From Acinetobacter sp. ANC 5054 (GTDB lineage Bacteria > Pseudomonadota > Gammaproteobacteria > Pseudomonadales > Moraxellaceae): a DNA stretch of 64,000 nucleotides. The position numbers were made by a program, and so were the translations under genes. The notes beneath the pieces are model-generated. The model saw nothing but the letters and a program-made list of their open reading frames with translations. It did not search any database and was not told the DNA's origin. The stretch spans positions 1 through 64,000 of the forward strand of contig NZ_NEGG01000006.1 in assembly GCF_002135295.1 (NCBI RefSeq), read 5' to 3'. Positions 18,768 through 26,868 of the stretch are shown one piece after another; position 1 is the first letter of the stretch; the number at the start of each line of letters is the position of its first letter.

Positions 18768-18913
18768 GTTTCACCTCTCGGCTCATTGTTATTTTATGAC
18801 ATTAACCATTTTCATCATGGCGTAAAATGTATGAAAAATGGCAACTAGTGTCAAAACAAACCGTATATTCTCCGACATACTGCATTTAATACGACTAGCA
18901 AAGAAAAAATATC

Positions 18914-19789
18914 ATGAATGCAATCGTCCAATATCAAGTCGAACCTGTCGTTCGCACTAAACTCAATTTTAGGCTAAATGAAGCTCCACGTTATTGGTTT
19001 GGGGGCGACCCATTTCGCACTCGTATGTTTGATGCATTGAGCCTGACCTTCCCTGATGGTGAACGTTATTTTATTCAATGTGTACGTCTGTTTCGTGATC
19101 AAATTCAAGACCCAGACCTACAACAGCGAGTTGCAGGCTTTATTAAGCAAGAAGCCCAGCATGGCATGGCACATGACAAAATGAATCAGGTCATGCGCGA
19201 TCAAGGGATGCCCGTCGATGCTTTTATTCAGCGATTAAATAAAATTTTTAAATTTGAACTAACCAAACGCTCTCCGCAATACAACATTGCCATGACTGCT
19301 GCTGCCGAACACTTAACAGCATTAATGGCAGAAACATTTTTTAGTCAAAAGCGAACCCTACAAGACGCCCATCCCCATGTCCGTGCTTTATTTGCATGGC
19401 ATGCTATTGAAGAAATGGAACATCGTGATGTGGCCTTTGATGTAATGAAACAGGTGGGGAAAGTACCTGAAGCAACTCGAAAATTTGCCTTAGCATTTAC
19501 GACAGTTCTGATGTTTGGTTTTACCACTTACCGTGCCGATGTCATGTTGAAATATGATGGTTTTAATCGAGTTGAACGCCTTCAAATGCTTGTCAAAGGT
19601 TTACCGTGGTTTTTTGGTCGTAAAGGGATGTTGTCTCGTATGCGTCAACAATATTCAGATTGGTTTGATCCAAACTTCCATCCGAGTCAGCATCCTGTGA
19701 TTGCCCAATATGATGTTTGGGTCAAAACGCTTGAAGAAACGGGTGATCCGATTGCCGCAGGTGAAGCGTTCTGGCAAGCCGCAAAATAA
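18914..19789 (+). CDS. Metal-dependent hydrolase, PF10118-type
   Basis: 291 aa. It shows the helical di-metal pattern of the COG3687 family: KQEAQHG (about 78-84), AAAEHLTA, and the HAIEEMEHRDVAFD signature, all rich in Glu and His as in ferritin-like di-iron proteins. A hydrophobic stretch lies near FALAFTTVLMFGFTTY. No biochemical role is established for most members. It is likely controlled by the divergent AraC regulator and ends at a strong terminator. Confidence 0.8.
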   Translation: MNAIVQYQVEPVVRTKLNFRLNEAPRYWFGGDPFRTRMFDALSLTFPDGERYFIQCVRLFRDQIQDPDLQQRVAGFIKQEAQHGMAHDKMNQVMRDQGMPVDAFIQRLNKIFKFELTKRSPQYNIAMTAAAEHLTALMAETFFSQKRTLQDAHPHVRALFAWHAIEEMEHRDVAFDVMKQVGKVPEATRKFALAFTTVLMFGFTTYRADVMLKYDGFNRVERLQMLVKGLPWFFGRKGMLSRMRQQYSDWFDPNFHPSQHPVIAQYDVWVKTLEETGDPIAAGEAFWQAAK

Positions 19790-19803
19790 ATCAACATCAG
19801 CAT

Positions 19804-19833
19804 AAAAAAAGCCGTATTGAATACGGCTTTTTT
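19804..19833 (+). terminator. Bidirectional terminator between convergent genes
   Basis: AAAAAAAGCCGTAT-TGA-ATACGGCTTTTTT, serving the hydrolase gene and the DUF2804 gene. Confidence 0.85.
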
Positions 19834-19850
19834 AGTACAAGGTCGATGAC

Positions 19851-20852
19851 TTACCATTTGGCATAGTGTTGTTCTAGCAAACCATATTCATTTAAGAAGA
19901 TGATTTCATCACCATCACGTTGAATCGTTCCGCTAATTTTCGCCTGCCACTGGCTAAATTGACTGCCGACTAAGCGAAGATTGAGATTTTCATAACGACG
20001 CCAACCTGTACTGACCGTCAAATTTAAGGTGTTATCTAAAGAGCTAATCGTCCACTGGTTATCACCTGCTTGTTGAAACAACACATCCGCAAGCGGATAC
20101 ATATGACCATTGATCCATAAACAATTTTCATTACCGAAGCTTTCATTCACACCCGAAGCGAGGTTAATCCCGATACGACGATTTTCACTGTCCCAAAAAT
20201 TACACGACAACCAAAACCATGCCGTTTCTGGACGTAAGAAACCACATGTATCATCCAATGAAACAAAAGTTCGATCATGAAATTGAATAGTTTTTCCCTG
20301 TTTATTAATGAAAAAACCTTCACAGCCCAAAGTTGTCAATTTCTGCGTATAGGTCCAACCATTGATACCATTTGGACTACACATACTGAGCGGATCAGTA
20401 CCTGCACAGAACACTCGAGCACTGAGTTTTAATTCGCCATGTTTCGACATTTGGATATAACGCACACCATTGGCATGTTGAATATCCAATTGCACACCCG
20501 ACTTCATAAAATGGCTTTGATTAAATAAAGGCTGTTCATCCAAAACAGTATTTCTTGACAGAAAATTAATGGAGTTCCATTCCAACACATCATTGGTTAA
20601 ATGATCGTACACATAGACGAAACCATGCCCCGCCCATGCAATATCTGCAATTGCCAGACCAATAGTATAGTGTTCATGTTGAATACAACAAAATTTAAAT
20701 TTTTTATATTTTAAACGCTTACGCCAGCCATTCAGCGACTTTCCATAAGGTGTTTTATATTCATATTGACTTAAATCTATGCGATTGGGAAGTTCACTAA
20801 AACGCCCATAATGCGGCTGTCCATTCGGCCGTATTAAATCCATATACGCCAT
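19851..20852 (-). CDS. DUF2804-family protein
   Basis: 333 aa, soluble, rich in Trp and Tyr. The arrangement of aromatic motifs and the ending LLEQHYAKW match the DUF2804 family, whose function is unknown; the repeated aromatic beta strands suggest a lipocalin-like or beta-sandwich fold. No signal peptide. It lies in the block between trpA and trpB and has a 126-bp gap to the next gene upstream. Confidence 0.75.
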   Translation of the reverse strand: MAYMDLIRPNGQPHYGRFSELPNRIDLSQYEYKTPYGKSLNGWRKRLKYKKFKFCCIQHEHYTIGLAIADIAWAGHGFVYVYDHLTNDVLEWNSINFLSRNTVLDEQPLFNQSHFMKSGVQLDIQHANGVRYIQMSKHGELKLSARVFCAGTDPLSMCSPNGINGWTYTQKLTTLGCEGFFINKQGKTIQFHDRTFVSLDDTCGFLRPETAWFWLSCNFWDSENRRIGINLASGVNESFGNENCLWINGHMYPLADVLFQQAGDNQWTISSLDNTLNLTVSTGWRRYENLNLRLVGSQFSQWQAKISGTIQRDGDEIIFLNEYGLLEQHYAKW

Positions 20853-20978
20853 TCCCTTTAGGTTTAATTTTAAATCCTGATGTTTATTATGCCTATTATT
20901 TTGAACCTGAAAAGTGAATCCATCCGATTTCAGGCAAAAATCACAAAAAAATATAATGTTTAACTTTTCAGCTCTTAA

Positions 20979-21506
20979 TTATCTTAGCTGTTCATTTATT
21001 AATAAATAATCATTTTCCCAACGATTTTGTACAACGGTTTCTGTTGCAACAAGTTGAACATAGCGCCCGTGCACATGATCAATTGCAATACAATCATCCA
21101 CATCGAGTACACGATCAGTATGTTGCTTTTGCCATTGGCTTGCAAAATAAGCTTTGCCACGTTGTTTTGCCACCATGGCATTTTGCCCAGTGACCAAAAT
21201 ATAACGATGTAGCTCACCAAAATCACGTGGATCATAGCCGCCTAAATTAATCAGCCACAGTTTTTCATCGCTGGCATTGGGTGCTGCATCGGTAAATTGA
21301 ATTTGATAATGTTGACCTTCGGTGCCGACTGTTTGAATTTGTGCCCATGCATCGATATGCAGGCCTTTTTGCTCACCAAACCACGCATTTCTGAGCTGTG
21401 GATAGACCTCAGTTAATGTATCGCCTACTGTAAGAATGACATCATGCACTTCAACATTTGCTCGCGCATGACGGCCGCCCAACATCACTACAAATAAACT
21501 CGACAC
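20979..21506 (-). CDS. DUF1543-family protein
   Basis: 175 aa from the GTG at 21506, which has GGGGAAAG just upstream and gives the usual family start before SLFVVMLGG. An ATG at 21527, overlapping the stop of the gene upstream, is the alternative and would add seven residues. The family signature VVMLGGRHARANVEVHD is clear. The function is unknown. It is probably translated together with the CPBP protease gene. Confidence 0.78.
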   Translation of the reverse strand: MSSLFVVMLGGRHARANVEVHDVILTVGDTLTEVYPQLRNAWFGEQKGLHIDAWAQIQTVGTEGQHYQIQFTDAAPNASDEKLWLINLGGYDPRDFGELHRYILVTGQNAMVAKQRGKAYFASQWQKQHTDRVLDVDDCIAIDHVHGRYVQLVATETVVQNRWENDYLLINEQLR

Positions 21507-21523
21507 AATCTTTCCCCGCAATA

Positions 21524-22249
21524 TCAAACAGCGCCAGCTGTCTGTAATATTTTCAATAAAATTAAACCACCCAAAGATAATAGCGCATTATTGAAGAAAT
21601 GGATGAGCAGCACATGCCAGATATTACGCGTCCATAAATAAATCACATTTAAAAATAGGCCCGCAACCATAAAACTGATAGTCGCGACAAGGTTCCCATC
21701 AAAATTATGAAAATGAATCAAGCCAAATAAGATCGAGTTCAACAGCACCAATAGCACACGCCAAATCCAAGGAGAAACAAACAGCTTTTGCAGCAAGGTA
21801 TAGCGGAAAATAATATCTTCCAGCAGCGCAGTAAACAATGGACCTAGGCTCATGATCAGCAGACTGATAAAAGCAATGCTGTTAGGATCCATAGATTCTT
21901 TTTGTTCAGCCGCCTGCCCAAGAGGTAAGGCACTGCGCGTCAGAGAAATGACCACTTGCAGCAGTACTGCACCAGCGATCACTAAAAGTGTCGAACGCCA
22001 AAAGGCCTGTTTATATTTTTGCCAATGCTCGAACAGCATGGTTTTATACAGCCAACATACCGTAAAAAATAAAATGCCGCGAAATACCGAATCGCCAATA
22101 CCCGCATTGACAGAGAGGCCAAAGAATTTATCCATCAGCCAGCTATTCATAAAGATGAGCGGGACAATACACAGCGTAAAAGTATCGCGCCATTGCCAAG
22201 AAATGTGTTGAGGAAAGGATTCAGCACGAACCAATTGCGTAAAATTCAT
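21524..22249 (-). CDS. CPBP-family intramembrane metalloprotease-like protein
   Basis: 241 aa with about seven membrane segments. The three CPBP motifs are recognisable: LLEDIIFRY (142-150), FGLIHF, and HFFNNALL near the C-terminus. The first motif normally has two adjacent glutamates; here it is Glu144-Asp145, so activity is likely but not certain. Members process prenylated proteins, peptides or bacteriocin-related substrates. It overlaps the DUF1543 reading frame, so the two form an operon. Confidence 0.78.
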   Translation of the reverse strand: MNFTQLVRAESFPQHISWQWRDTFTLCIVPLIFMNSWLMDKFFGLSVNAGIGDSVFRGILFFTVCWLYKTMLFEHWQKYKQAFWRSTLLVIAGAVLLQVVISLTRSALPLGQAAEQKESMDPNSIAFISLLIMSLGPLFTALLEDIIFRYTLLQKLFVSPWIWRVLLVLLNSILFGLIHFHNFDGNLVATISFMVAGLFLNVIYLWTRNIWHVLLIHFFNNALLSLGGLILLKILQTAGAV

Positions 22250-22361
22250 TGTTATAAAGTTTTTCTTAAGCCGTTAAATTTCACCAATATTGTGATGTAT
22301 TTAACACTTTTATTCTGCTGAGTTTTTGTAGGCTCTTTCAAAAACCAAATTCAAAAGCAAT

Positions 22362-22398
22362 AAAAAAATCGCGCGGAAAAATTTCTGCGCGATTTTTT
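22362..22398 (-). terminator. Terminator of the trpFB operon
   Basis: An AAAAATCGCGC / GCGCGATTTTTT hairpin with an A/T-rich loop. It lies about 100 bases after trpB; the repeat at 22402-22500 sits between. Confidence 0.72.
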
Positions 22399-22401
22399 AA
22401 A

Positions 22402-22500
22402 TCCTCCCCTTTGCGGATTCAGAATACATTCTGAAATCCTCACCTTTAACAAAGGAGGGCTTATCTCCCCTCTTTATCAAAGAGGGGCTGGGGGAGATTT
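22402..22500. repeat. C-rich intergenic hairpin repeat
   Basis: Contains CCCCTCTTTATCAAAGAGGGG followed by a stretch ending GGGGGAGATT, plus a second hairpin built on CCTTTAACAAAGG. Related elements are at 47574-47607 and 48858-48930. It touches the trpB stop codon. Confidence 0.6.
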
Positions 22501-23726
22501 TACATCTCAACCATTTCCACGCCATCAATGCGGGCAACGGTCATTAAGTCTTTATCACCACGGCCAGAAACAGTCGCAATGATGATTTGGTCTTTATCCA
22601 TAGTTGGTGCAAGTTTTGTCACATACGCCATTGCATGTGAGCTTTCTAGCGCAGGGATAATACCTTCAATTTGGGTTAAATCACGGAAGCCTTGCAATGC
22701 TTCATTGTCATTGATTGGCACATAGTTTACGCGGTGCATATCTTTTAAGAAACTATGTTCAGGACCAACACCTGGATAATCCAGACCTGCAGAAATTGAG
22801 TGCGTTTCAATAATCTGACCTTGTTCATCAGACATTAAATAGGTACGGTTGCCATGAAGCACACCAACATGTCCTGCATTCAATGGTGCAGAGTGTTTGC
22901 CTGTTTCAATGCCGTAGCCTGCCGCTTCAACACCGTACATTTTCACATCTTCATCGTTCAAGAATGGATAGAATAAGCCCATCGCATTTGAACCGCCGCC
23001 CACACATGCCACCAAGGCATCTGGCAGACGGCCTGCCTGTTCTTGAATTTGCTTGCGCGCTTCACGGCCAATGATCGATTGAAAATCACGAACCAATTGC
23101 GGGTATGGATGCGGGCCAGCCACAGTACCAATCACGTAATAGGTCGAATCAACGTTTGTTACCCAGTCACGCATCGCTTCGTTCATGGCATCTTTCAATG
23201 TTTTTGAACCGCTTTCGACAGGTACAACAGTCGCACCTAGCAAACGCATACGGTACACGTTCATGGCCTGACGTTTAACGTCTTCAGCGCCCATAAACAC
23301 CACACACTCAAGACCTAAACGCGCTGCAATCGTTGCTGTTGCTACACCGTGCTGACCTGCGCCTGTTTCTGCAATAATACGTTTTTTGCCTGACAGTTTC
23401 GCTAAAAGCGCCTGACCAATCGTGTTATTTACTTTATGCGAGCCTGTATGGTTCAGGTCTTCACGTTTTAAGTAAATTTGCGCACCGCCAAGTTCTTTTG
23501 ACCATCGTTCAGCATAATAAAGAGGACTAGGACGACCTACATAATAGGCGAGATCACGGTCGAATTCTGCCAGAAACTTAGGATCATCCTTCATACGAAA
23601 ATAAAGTTTTTCTAAGTCTTCTAATGCTGCCATTAGAGTTTCTGACACAAAACGTCCGCCATGGATACCGAAATGCCCGCGTTCATCTGGGAATTGGGTA
23701 TAGTCAATCTTATTTTGCTGATCCAC
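22500..23726 (-). CDS. trpB: Tryptophan synthase beta subunit
   Basis: 408 aa. I place the start at GTG 23726 because AAGGAG sits six bases upstream and the ATG at 23753 would contain that ribosome site. It makes tryptophan from indole and serine with pyridoxal phosphate. The PLP lysine is Lys98 in [12 protein letters not shown], and [13 protein letters not shown] binds the phosphate. It overlaps the end of trpF by 17 bases, so the two are coupled. trpA is not adjacent. Confidence 0.96.
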   Translation of the reverse strand: MDQQNKIDYTQFPDERGHFGIHGGRFVSETLMAALEDLEKLYFRMKDDPKFLAEFDRDLAYYVGRPSPLYYAERWSKELGGAQIYLKREDLNHTGSHKVNNTIGQALLAKLSGKKRIIAETGAGQHGVATATIAARLGLECVVFMGAEDVKRQAMNVYRMRLLGATVVPVESGSKTLKDAMNEAMRDWVTNVDSTYYVIGTVAGPHPYPQLVRDFQSIIGREARKQIQEQAGRLPDALVACVGGGSNAMGLFYPFLNDEDVKMYGVEAAGYGIETGKHSAPLNAGHVGVLHGNRTYLMSDEQGQIIETHSISAGLDYPGVGPEHSFLKDMHRVNYVPINDNEALQGFRDLTQIEGIIPALESSHAMAYVTKLAPTMDKDQIIIATVSGRGDKDLMTVARIDGVEMVEM

Positions 23727-24351
23727 GTTGGACTCCTTGCATAAACTGTTCAATGAGTTTCTTGTCTTTGATACCTTTAGCGGACTCTACGCCTCCGCTG
23801 ACATCAACTGCATAAGCATTGGTCGTCTTTATAGCGTCTTCAATATTGTCAGGCTTTAAACCGCCTGCCAAGATTAATGGAATATCGAGTTTGGGGAATT
23901 GAGTCCAGTCAAAACTGTGCCCTGTCCCACCTTTGAGTTCAGGATGCCATGCATCCAAAAGCACTGCGCTAGCCCCTGCTTGCTGATACTGCTGTATTTC
24001 AGCAATCACATCCATATCAGGTTTCATCTGAATGGCTTTATACCAGCGGCGGCCAACCTGCTGCGAGATCTGTTTGCATAGTTCAGGCGTTTCATCACCA
24101 TGAAACTGCAAAATATCGACAGGCGCTTGTTTTAAAATGTCAGCAATTTCATCCTGCGATGCATTCACAAATAAACCCACAGTTTGCACATATGCAGGAA
24201 CATGCTGAACCAATTCAGCGGCCTGCACTGCCGTTACACTGCGCGGACTAGGCGCAAAGAAGACAAATCCTATGGCATCTGCGCCAGCTTGTACTACAGA
24301 CTGTATATCTTGAATACGTGTGATACCGCAAATTTTGGCACGGGTTCGCAT
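23710..24351 (-). CDS. trpF: Phosphoribosylanthranilate isomerase
   Basis: 213 aa. It isomerises phosphoribosylanthranilate in tryptophan synthesis. Visible are the catalytic Cys8 in KICGITR, the LQFHGDET strand, LAGGLKPDN and the phosphate-binding [10 protein letters not shown] with the catalytic Asp. First gene of the trpFB pair. I see no leader peptide or attenuator in the 159-bp gap upstream. Confidence 0.96.
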   Translation of the reverse strand: MRTRAKICGITRIQDIQSVVQAGADAIGFVFFAPSPRSVTAVQAAELVQHVPAYVQTVGLFVNASQDEIADILKQAPVDILQFHGDETPELCKQISQQVGRRWYKAIQMKPDMDVIAEIQQYQQAGASAVLLDAWHPELKGGTGHSFDWTQFPKLDIPLILAGGLKPDNIEDAIKTTNAYAVDVSGGVESAKGIKDKKLIEQFMQGVQRGSAK

Positions 24352-24467
24352 ATTATTGTGGCTCTAACTCCGCCCTATTCATAGCCAGTCTATAAATAAT
24401 GGGCGAATCATTGTAATGCAATTTTCATGTATTGCGTGGATTTTCAGCATGTTTCCGCAGCAAAAAT

Positions 24468-24496
24468 AAAAAGCCCTGAATGATCAGGGCTTTTTT
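24468..24496 (-). terminator. Terminator of btuB
   Basis: AAAAGCCCTGA-ATGA-TCAGGGCTTTTTT, 15 bases after the btuB stop and able to work in both directions. Confidence 0.82.
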
Positions 24497-24510
24497 CACA
24501 TTTTCATCGA

Positions 24511-26331
24511 TTATTTCATTGCATAACGCAATGTTACCCAAGCGGTACGGCCGTCTTGACGGTAGTAATAATCATCAAATGAGTCATACACGGTGTAATA
24601 TTCTTTATCAAACATATTGGCTAATTTCGCTTGAACTGAAAACTCAGGTGTCGCTTGATAAGTTAAACGTACATCTGCTGTCGCAAAACTACCAAACGCT
24701 GAAGTATTCGCTGCATCTTTATAGCGTTGGTCTTCTGCATGTACTGAACCGCCAAGTGTCCATTTATCCATATTATAATCCGCAGATAAATTTAATATTT
24801 GACCTGCACGACCTGCAATTTGATTGCCCTTTGTTGCCCCCGAATTATATTCAGGCTCTTGATAGGTATAGTTTAAGTTCCACGTGAAGTTGTCCAGTGA
24901 CTGACCCAACTCTGCTTCCACACCCTTAATTTTGGCTTTCGCAATATTGGTGCCACCAGAAATCATATTATCAATTTCATTATGGAATGCAGAAACGGAC
25001 CAATTTAACCATTGTGAACCTTTAAAGCCAATTTCAATGTTTTCAGATTCTTCTGGGACAAGGTTTGGATTTGACCAACCCGGATAATACAGGTCATTAA
25101 ATGTCGGTGAACGGAAAGCAGTACCATATGAAACATAAGTACTGTAGTTGTCATTGAATGAATAGCCAACTGCCGCATTACCCGTCGTATGATCGCCAAA
25201 CTGTTCGTTGTCATCTAAGCGAATGGCAGCTTGCAAATTGAGTCGACCAAAATCGCCAAGATACTGTGCATAATAGCCCACATTATCCCGCTCTTTTTCG
25301 TCATAATTGGTAGTGCTGTCTACTTGATCATTTAAATAGTCCACACCGACAAGCAATGTGTTATTGGCATTGAAAGATAATGTGTTTAACCAGCTGATGC
25401 TATCTTTCGTGGTATCAAATACACCTGTCGATTTATCTGCACTAAAGGTTTCGTATTTATCTTCGGAGCGGCCGAATTTCAACTGTGTTTTCCAAAGATC
25501 TACTGGAGAATAGGTAAAACCTACGCCATACACATTTTGTTCAACCTTATTATAAGGATTTACATTGTATGGGCTGTCGTAATTGGTTTCACCATTTACA
25601 TAGAGGACATTGAAGTCAGCTGCAAATTGATCATTAAACTGATGACCCGCTTTGATTGACGCAGAATAGTTTTCATAGCCGTCCTTATCTGTTTCAGTCG
25701 GCAAGGTTGTTACATCCATTCCTTGTGTTTTTAAGCCGGCCAAGCTGACGGTCGCCCATGAATTATCCTGACGAATATTCACACCGACATTCGCATCGTA
25801 AGTTTCATGTGAACCATACTTAAGAGAAGCAAATGGTTTTACACCATTTTGCGTACCTTTTCGGGTAAAGATTTGAATCACACCGCCCACAGCTTCTGAA
25901 CCATATAAGCTTGAGCGCGGACCTTTCACCACTTCAACACGTTCAATTTGATCAATCGGCAAATGTTCAAAAGAAGTTTGCCCTGAAGTTGCTGAACCAA
26001 GTTTTTGACCATCAACCAATACCAAAACCGCTGTAGAACCTGTACCGCGAATTGAAAGACTGGTTGGCTGCCCTAAACCGCCAGAGTTGGTATATGTCAC
26101 ACCCGGTACAGTACGCAACAACTCTTGTAATGAATTAAATTGCTTACGTTCAATTTCTTCACGGTCAATTACAGTCACTGCAGCTAAGGTTTTTTGTGAG
26201 TCTTGCTCAATAATGCTAGCCACTGTATTGGTAATGACTGGAAGCTGTTGAACTTGGTCTTCTGCCATCGCAGCAGAAAGTGGAGTTAAAACAAAGATCG
26301 ACCCGATAAGAGTCTTAGAAAAAGAATGCAT
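24511..26331 (-). CDS. btuB: TonB-dependent vitamin B12 receptor BtuB
   Basis: 606 aa from the ATG at 26331, which follows GGGGAA and begins a signal peptide (MHSFSK to AMA, cut near 23). It has a TonB-box-like LPVITNT segment, a plug domain (LLRTVPGVTYTNSGGLGQPTSLSIRGTG, then VEVVKGPRSSLYGSEAVGGVIQI) and a 22-strand barrel ending in an aromatic-rich strand. It imports cobalamins across the outer membrane using TonB energy. The assignment as B12 receptor is strengthened by the cobalamin riboswitch in its leader. Confidence 0.92.
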   Translation of the reverse strand: MHSFSKTLIGSIFVLTPLSAAMAEDQVQQLPVITNTVASIIEQDSQKTLAAVTVIDREEIERKQFNSLQELLRTVPGVTYTNSGGLGQPTSLSIRGTGSTAVLVLVDGQKLGSATSGQTSFEHLPIDQIERVEVVKGPRSSLYGSEAVGGVIQIFTRKGTQNGVKPFASLKYGSHETYDANVGVNIRQDNSWATVSLAGLKTQGMDVTTLPTETDKDGYENYSASIKAGHQFNDQFAADFNVLYVNGETNYDSPYNVNPYNKVEQNVYGVGFTYSPVDLWKTQLKFGRSEDKYETFSADKSTGVFDTTKDSISWLNTLSFNANNTLLVGVDYLNDQVDSTTNYDEKERDNVGYYAQYLGDFGRLNLQAAIRLDDNEQFGDHTTGNAAVGYSFNDNYSTYVSYGTAFRSPTFNDLYYPGWSNPNLVPEESENIEIGFKGSQWLNWSVSAFHNEIDNMISGGTNIAKAKIKGVEAELGQSLDNFTWNLNYTYQEPEYNSGATKGNQIAGRAGQILNLSADYNMDKWTLGGSVHAEDQRYKDAANTSAFGSFATADVRLTYQATPEFSVQAKLANMFDKEYYTVYDSFDDYYYRQDGRTAWVTLRYAMK

Positions 26332-26346
26332 GCTGTATTCCCCAAT

Positions 26347-26361
26347 CGCACCGCCCGTGCG
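26347..26361 (-). promoter_or_regulatory. Hairpin next to the btuB ribosome site
   Basis: CGCAC-N5-GTGCG on the minus strand, ending four bases before the GGGGA ribosome site. A probable part of the riboswitch expression platform acting on translation. Confidence 0.45.
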
Positions 26362-26454
26362 CATAATAAAATGGATAACGCAGGCGGATTTAGGGGCAAC
26401 AATGCTTAACCAAATTTAGGCGCAATGGTGCAATCCCGATATAATGCCCGCCGC

Positions 26455-26615
26455 ATTAGGTATAGGTCTGCATCAGGCCGGTCTCCGGACTTAAGGATTT
26501 ATCTAAATAAAGCCTATTCACCGTTGCGGGGGCAGTGTCAGATTCAAATCACTTTTACAGCGCTTTGACTAACTTCCCAGTTTCACTTCTCAAAATGGAA
26601 GCACCTGAAGCGTGG
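26455..26615 (-). promoter_or_regulatory. Cobalamin riboswitch upstream of btuB
   Basis: On the minus strand the conserved B12 box reads AGTCCGGAGACCGGCCT (26475-26491) and is preceded by CTGCCCCCGCAACGG (26521-26535) and a 5' segment GGTGC...GTGAAACTGGGAAG (about 26575-26605). These are the core elements of the adenosylcobalamin aptamer, in the right order. B12 binding is expected to repress BtuB synthesis. Confidence 0.92.
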
Positions 26616-26714
26616 GCAGATTAAATTCTGTACCACAGTAAGTCAAGTTGAATATCACCAAACAATGACCGGGCTAAATCAATCTACTACGGGTTTGGAT
26701 TGTCGCAATTTCCA

Positions 26715-26832
26715 TACTTCACTATACTTAAGCCATCACAACAATGGGTCTGGGAAGTTTTAAATCACACTGCCCCCGCAACGGTGTACAAGCAATACTT
26801 GTCAGTCCGATACCGACCACTGTGTTCTGCCA
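26715..26832 (+). promoter_or_regulatory. Second cobalamin riboswitch upstream of the paralogous receptor gene
   Basis: On the + strand CTGGGAAGTTT (26750-26760), CACTGCCCCCGCAACGGTG (26768-26786) and a B12 box variant AGTCCGATACCGACC (26804-26818) repeat the order seen in the divergent riboswitch. The box departs from the consensus (GATACC for GAGACC). The 5' limit is approximate. Confidence 0.85.
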
Positions 26833-26839
26833 CTCAATC

Positions 26840-26856
26840 ATTCACGTGGGGTGAAT
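26840..26856 (+). promoter_or_regulatory. Hairpin next to the ribosome site of the second receptor gene
   Basis: ATTCAC-N5-GTGAAT, two bases before the AGGAG (26859-26863) that serves the ATG at 26869. This mirrors the hairpin in front of btuB and suggests translational control. Confidence 0.5.
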
Positions 26857-26868
26857 GCAGGAGCATGT

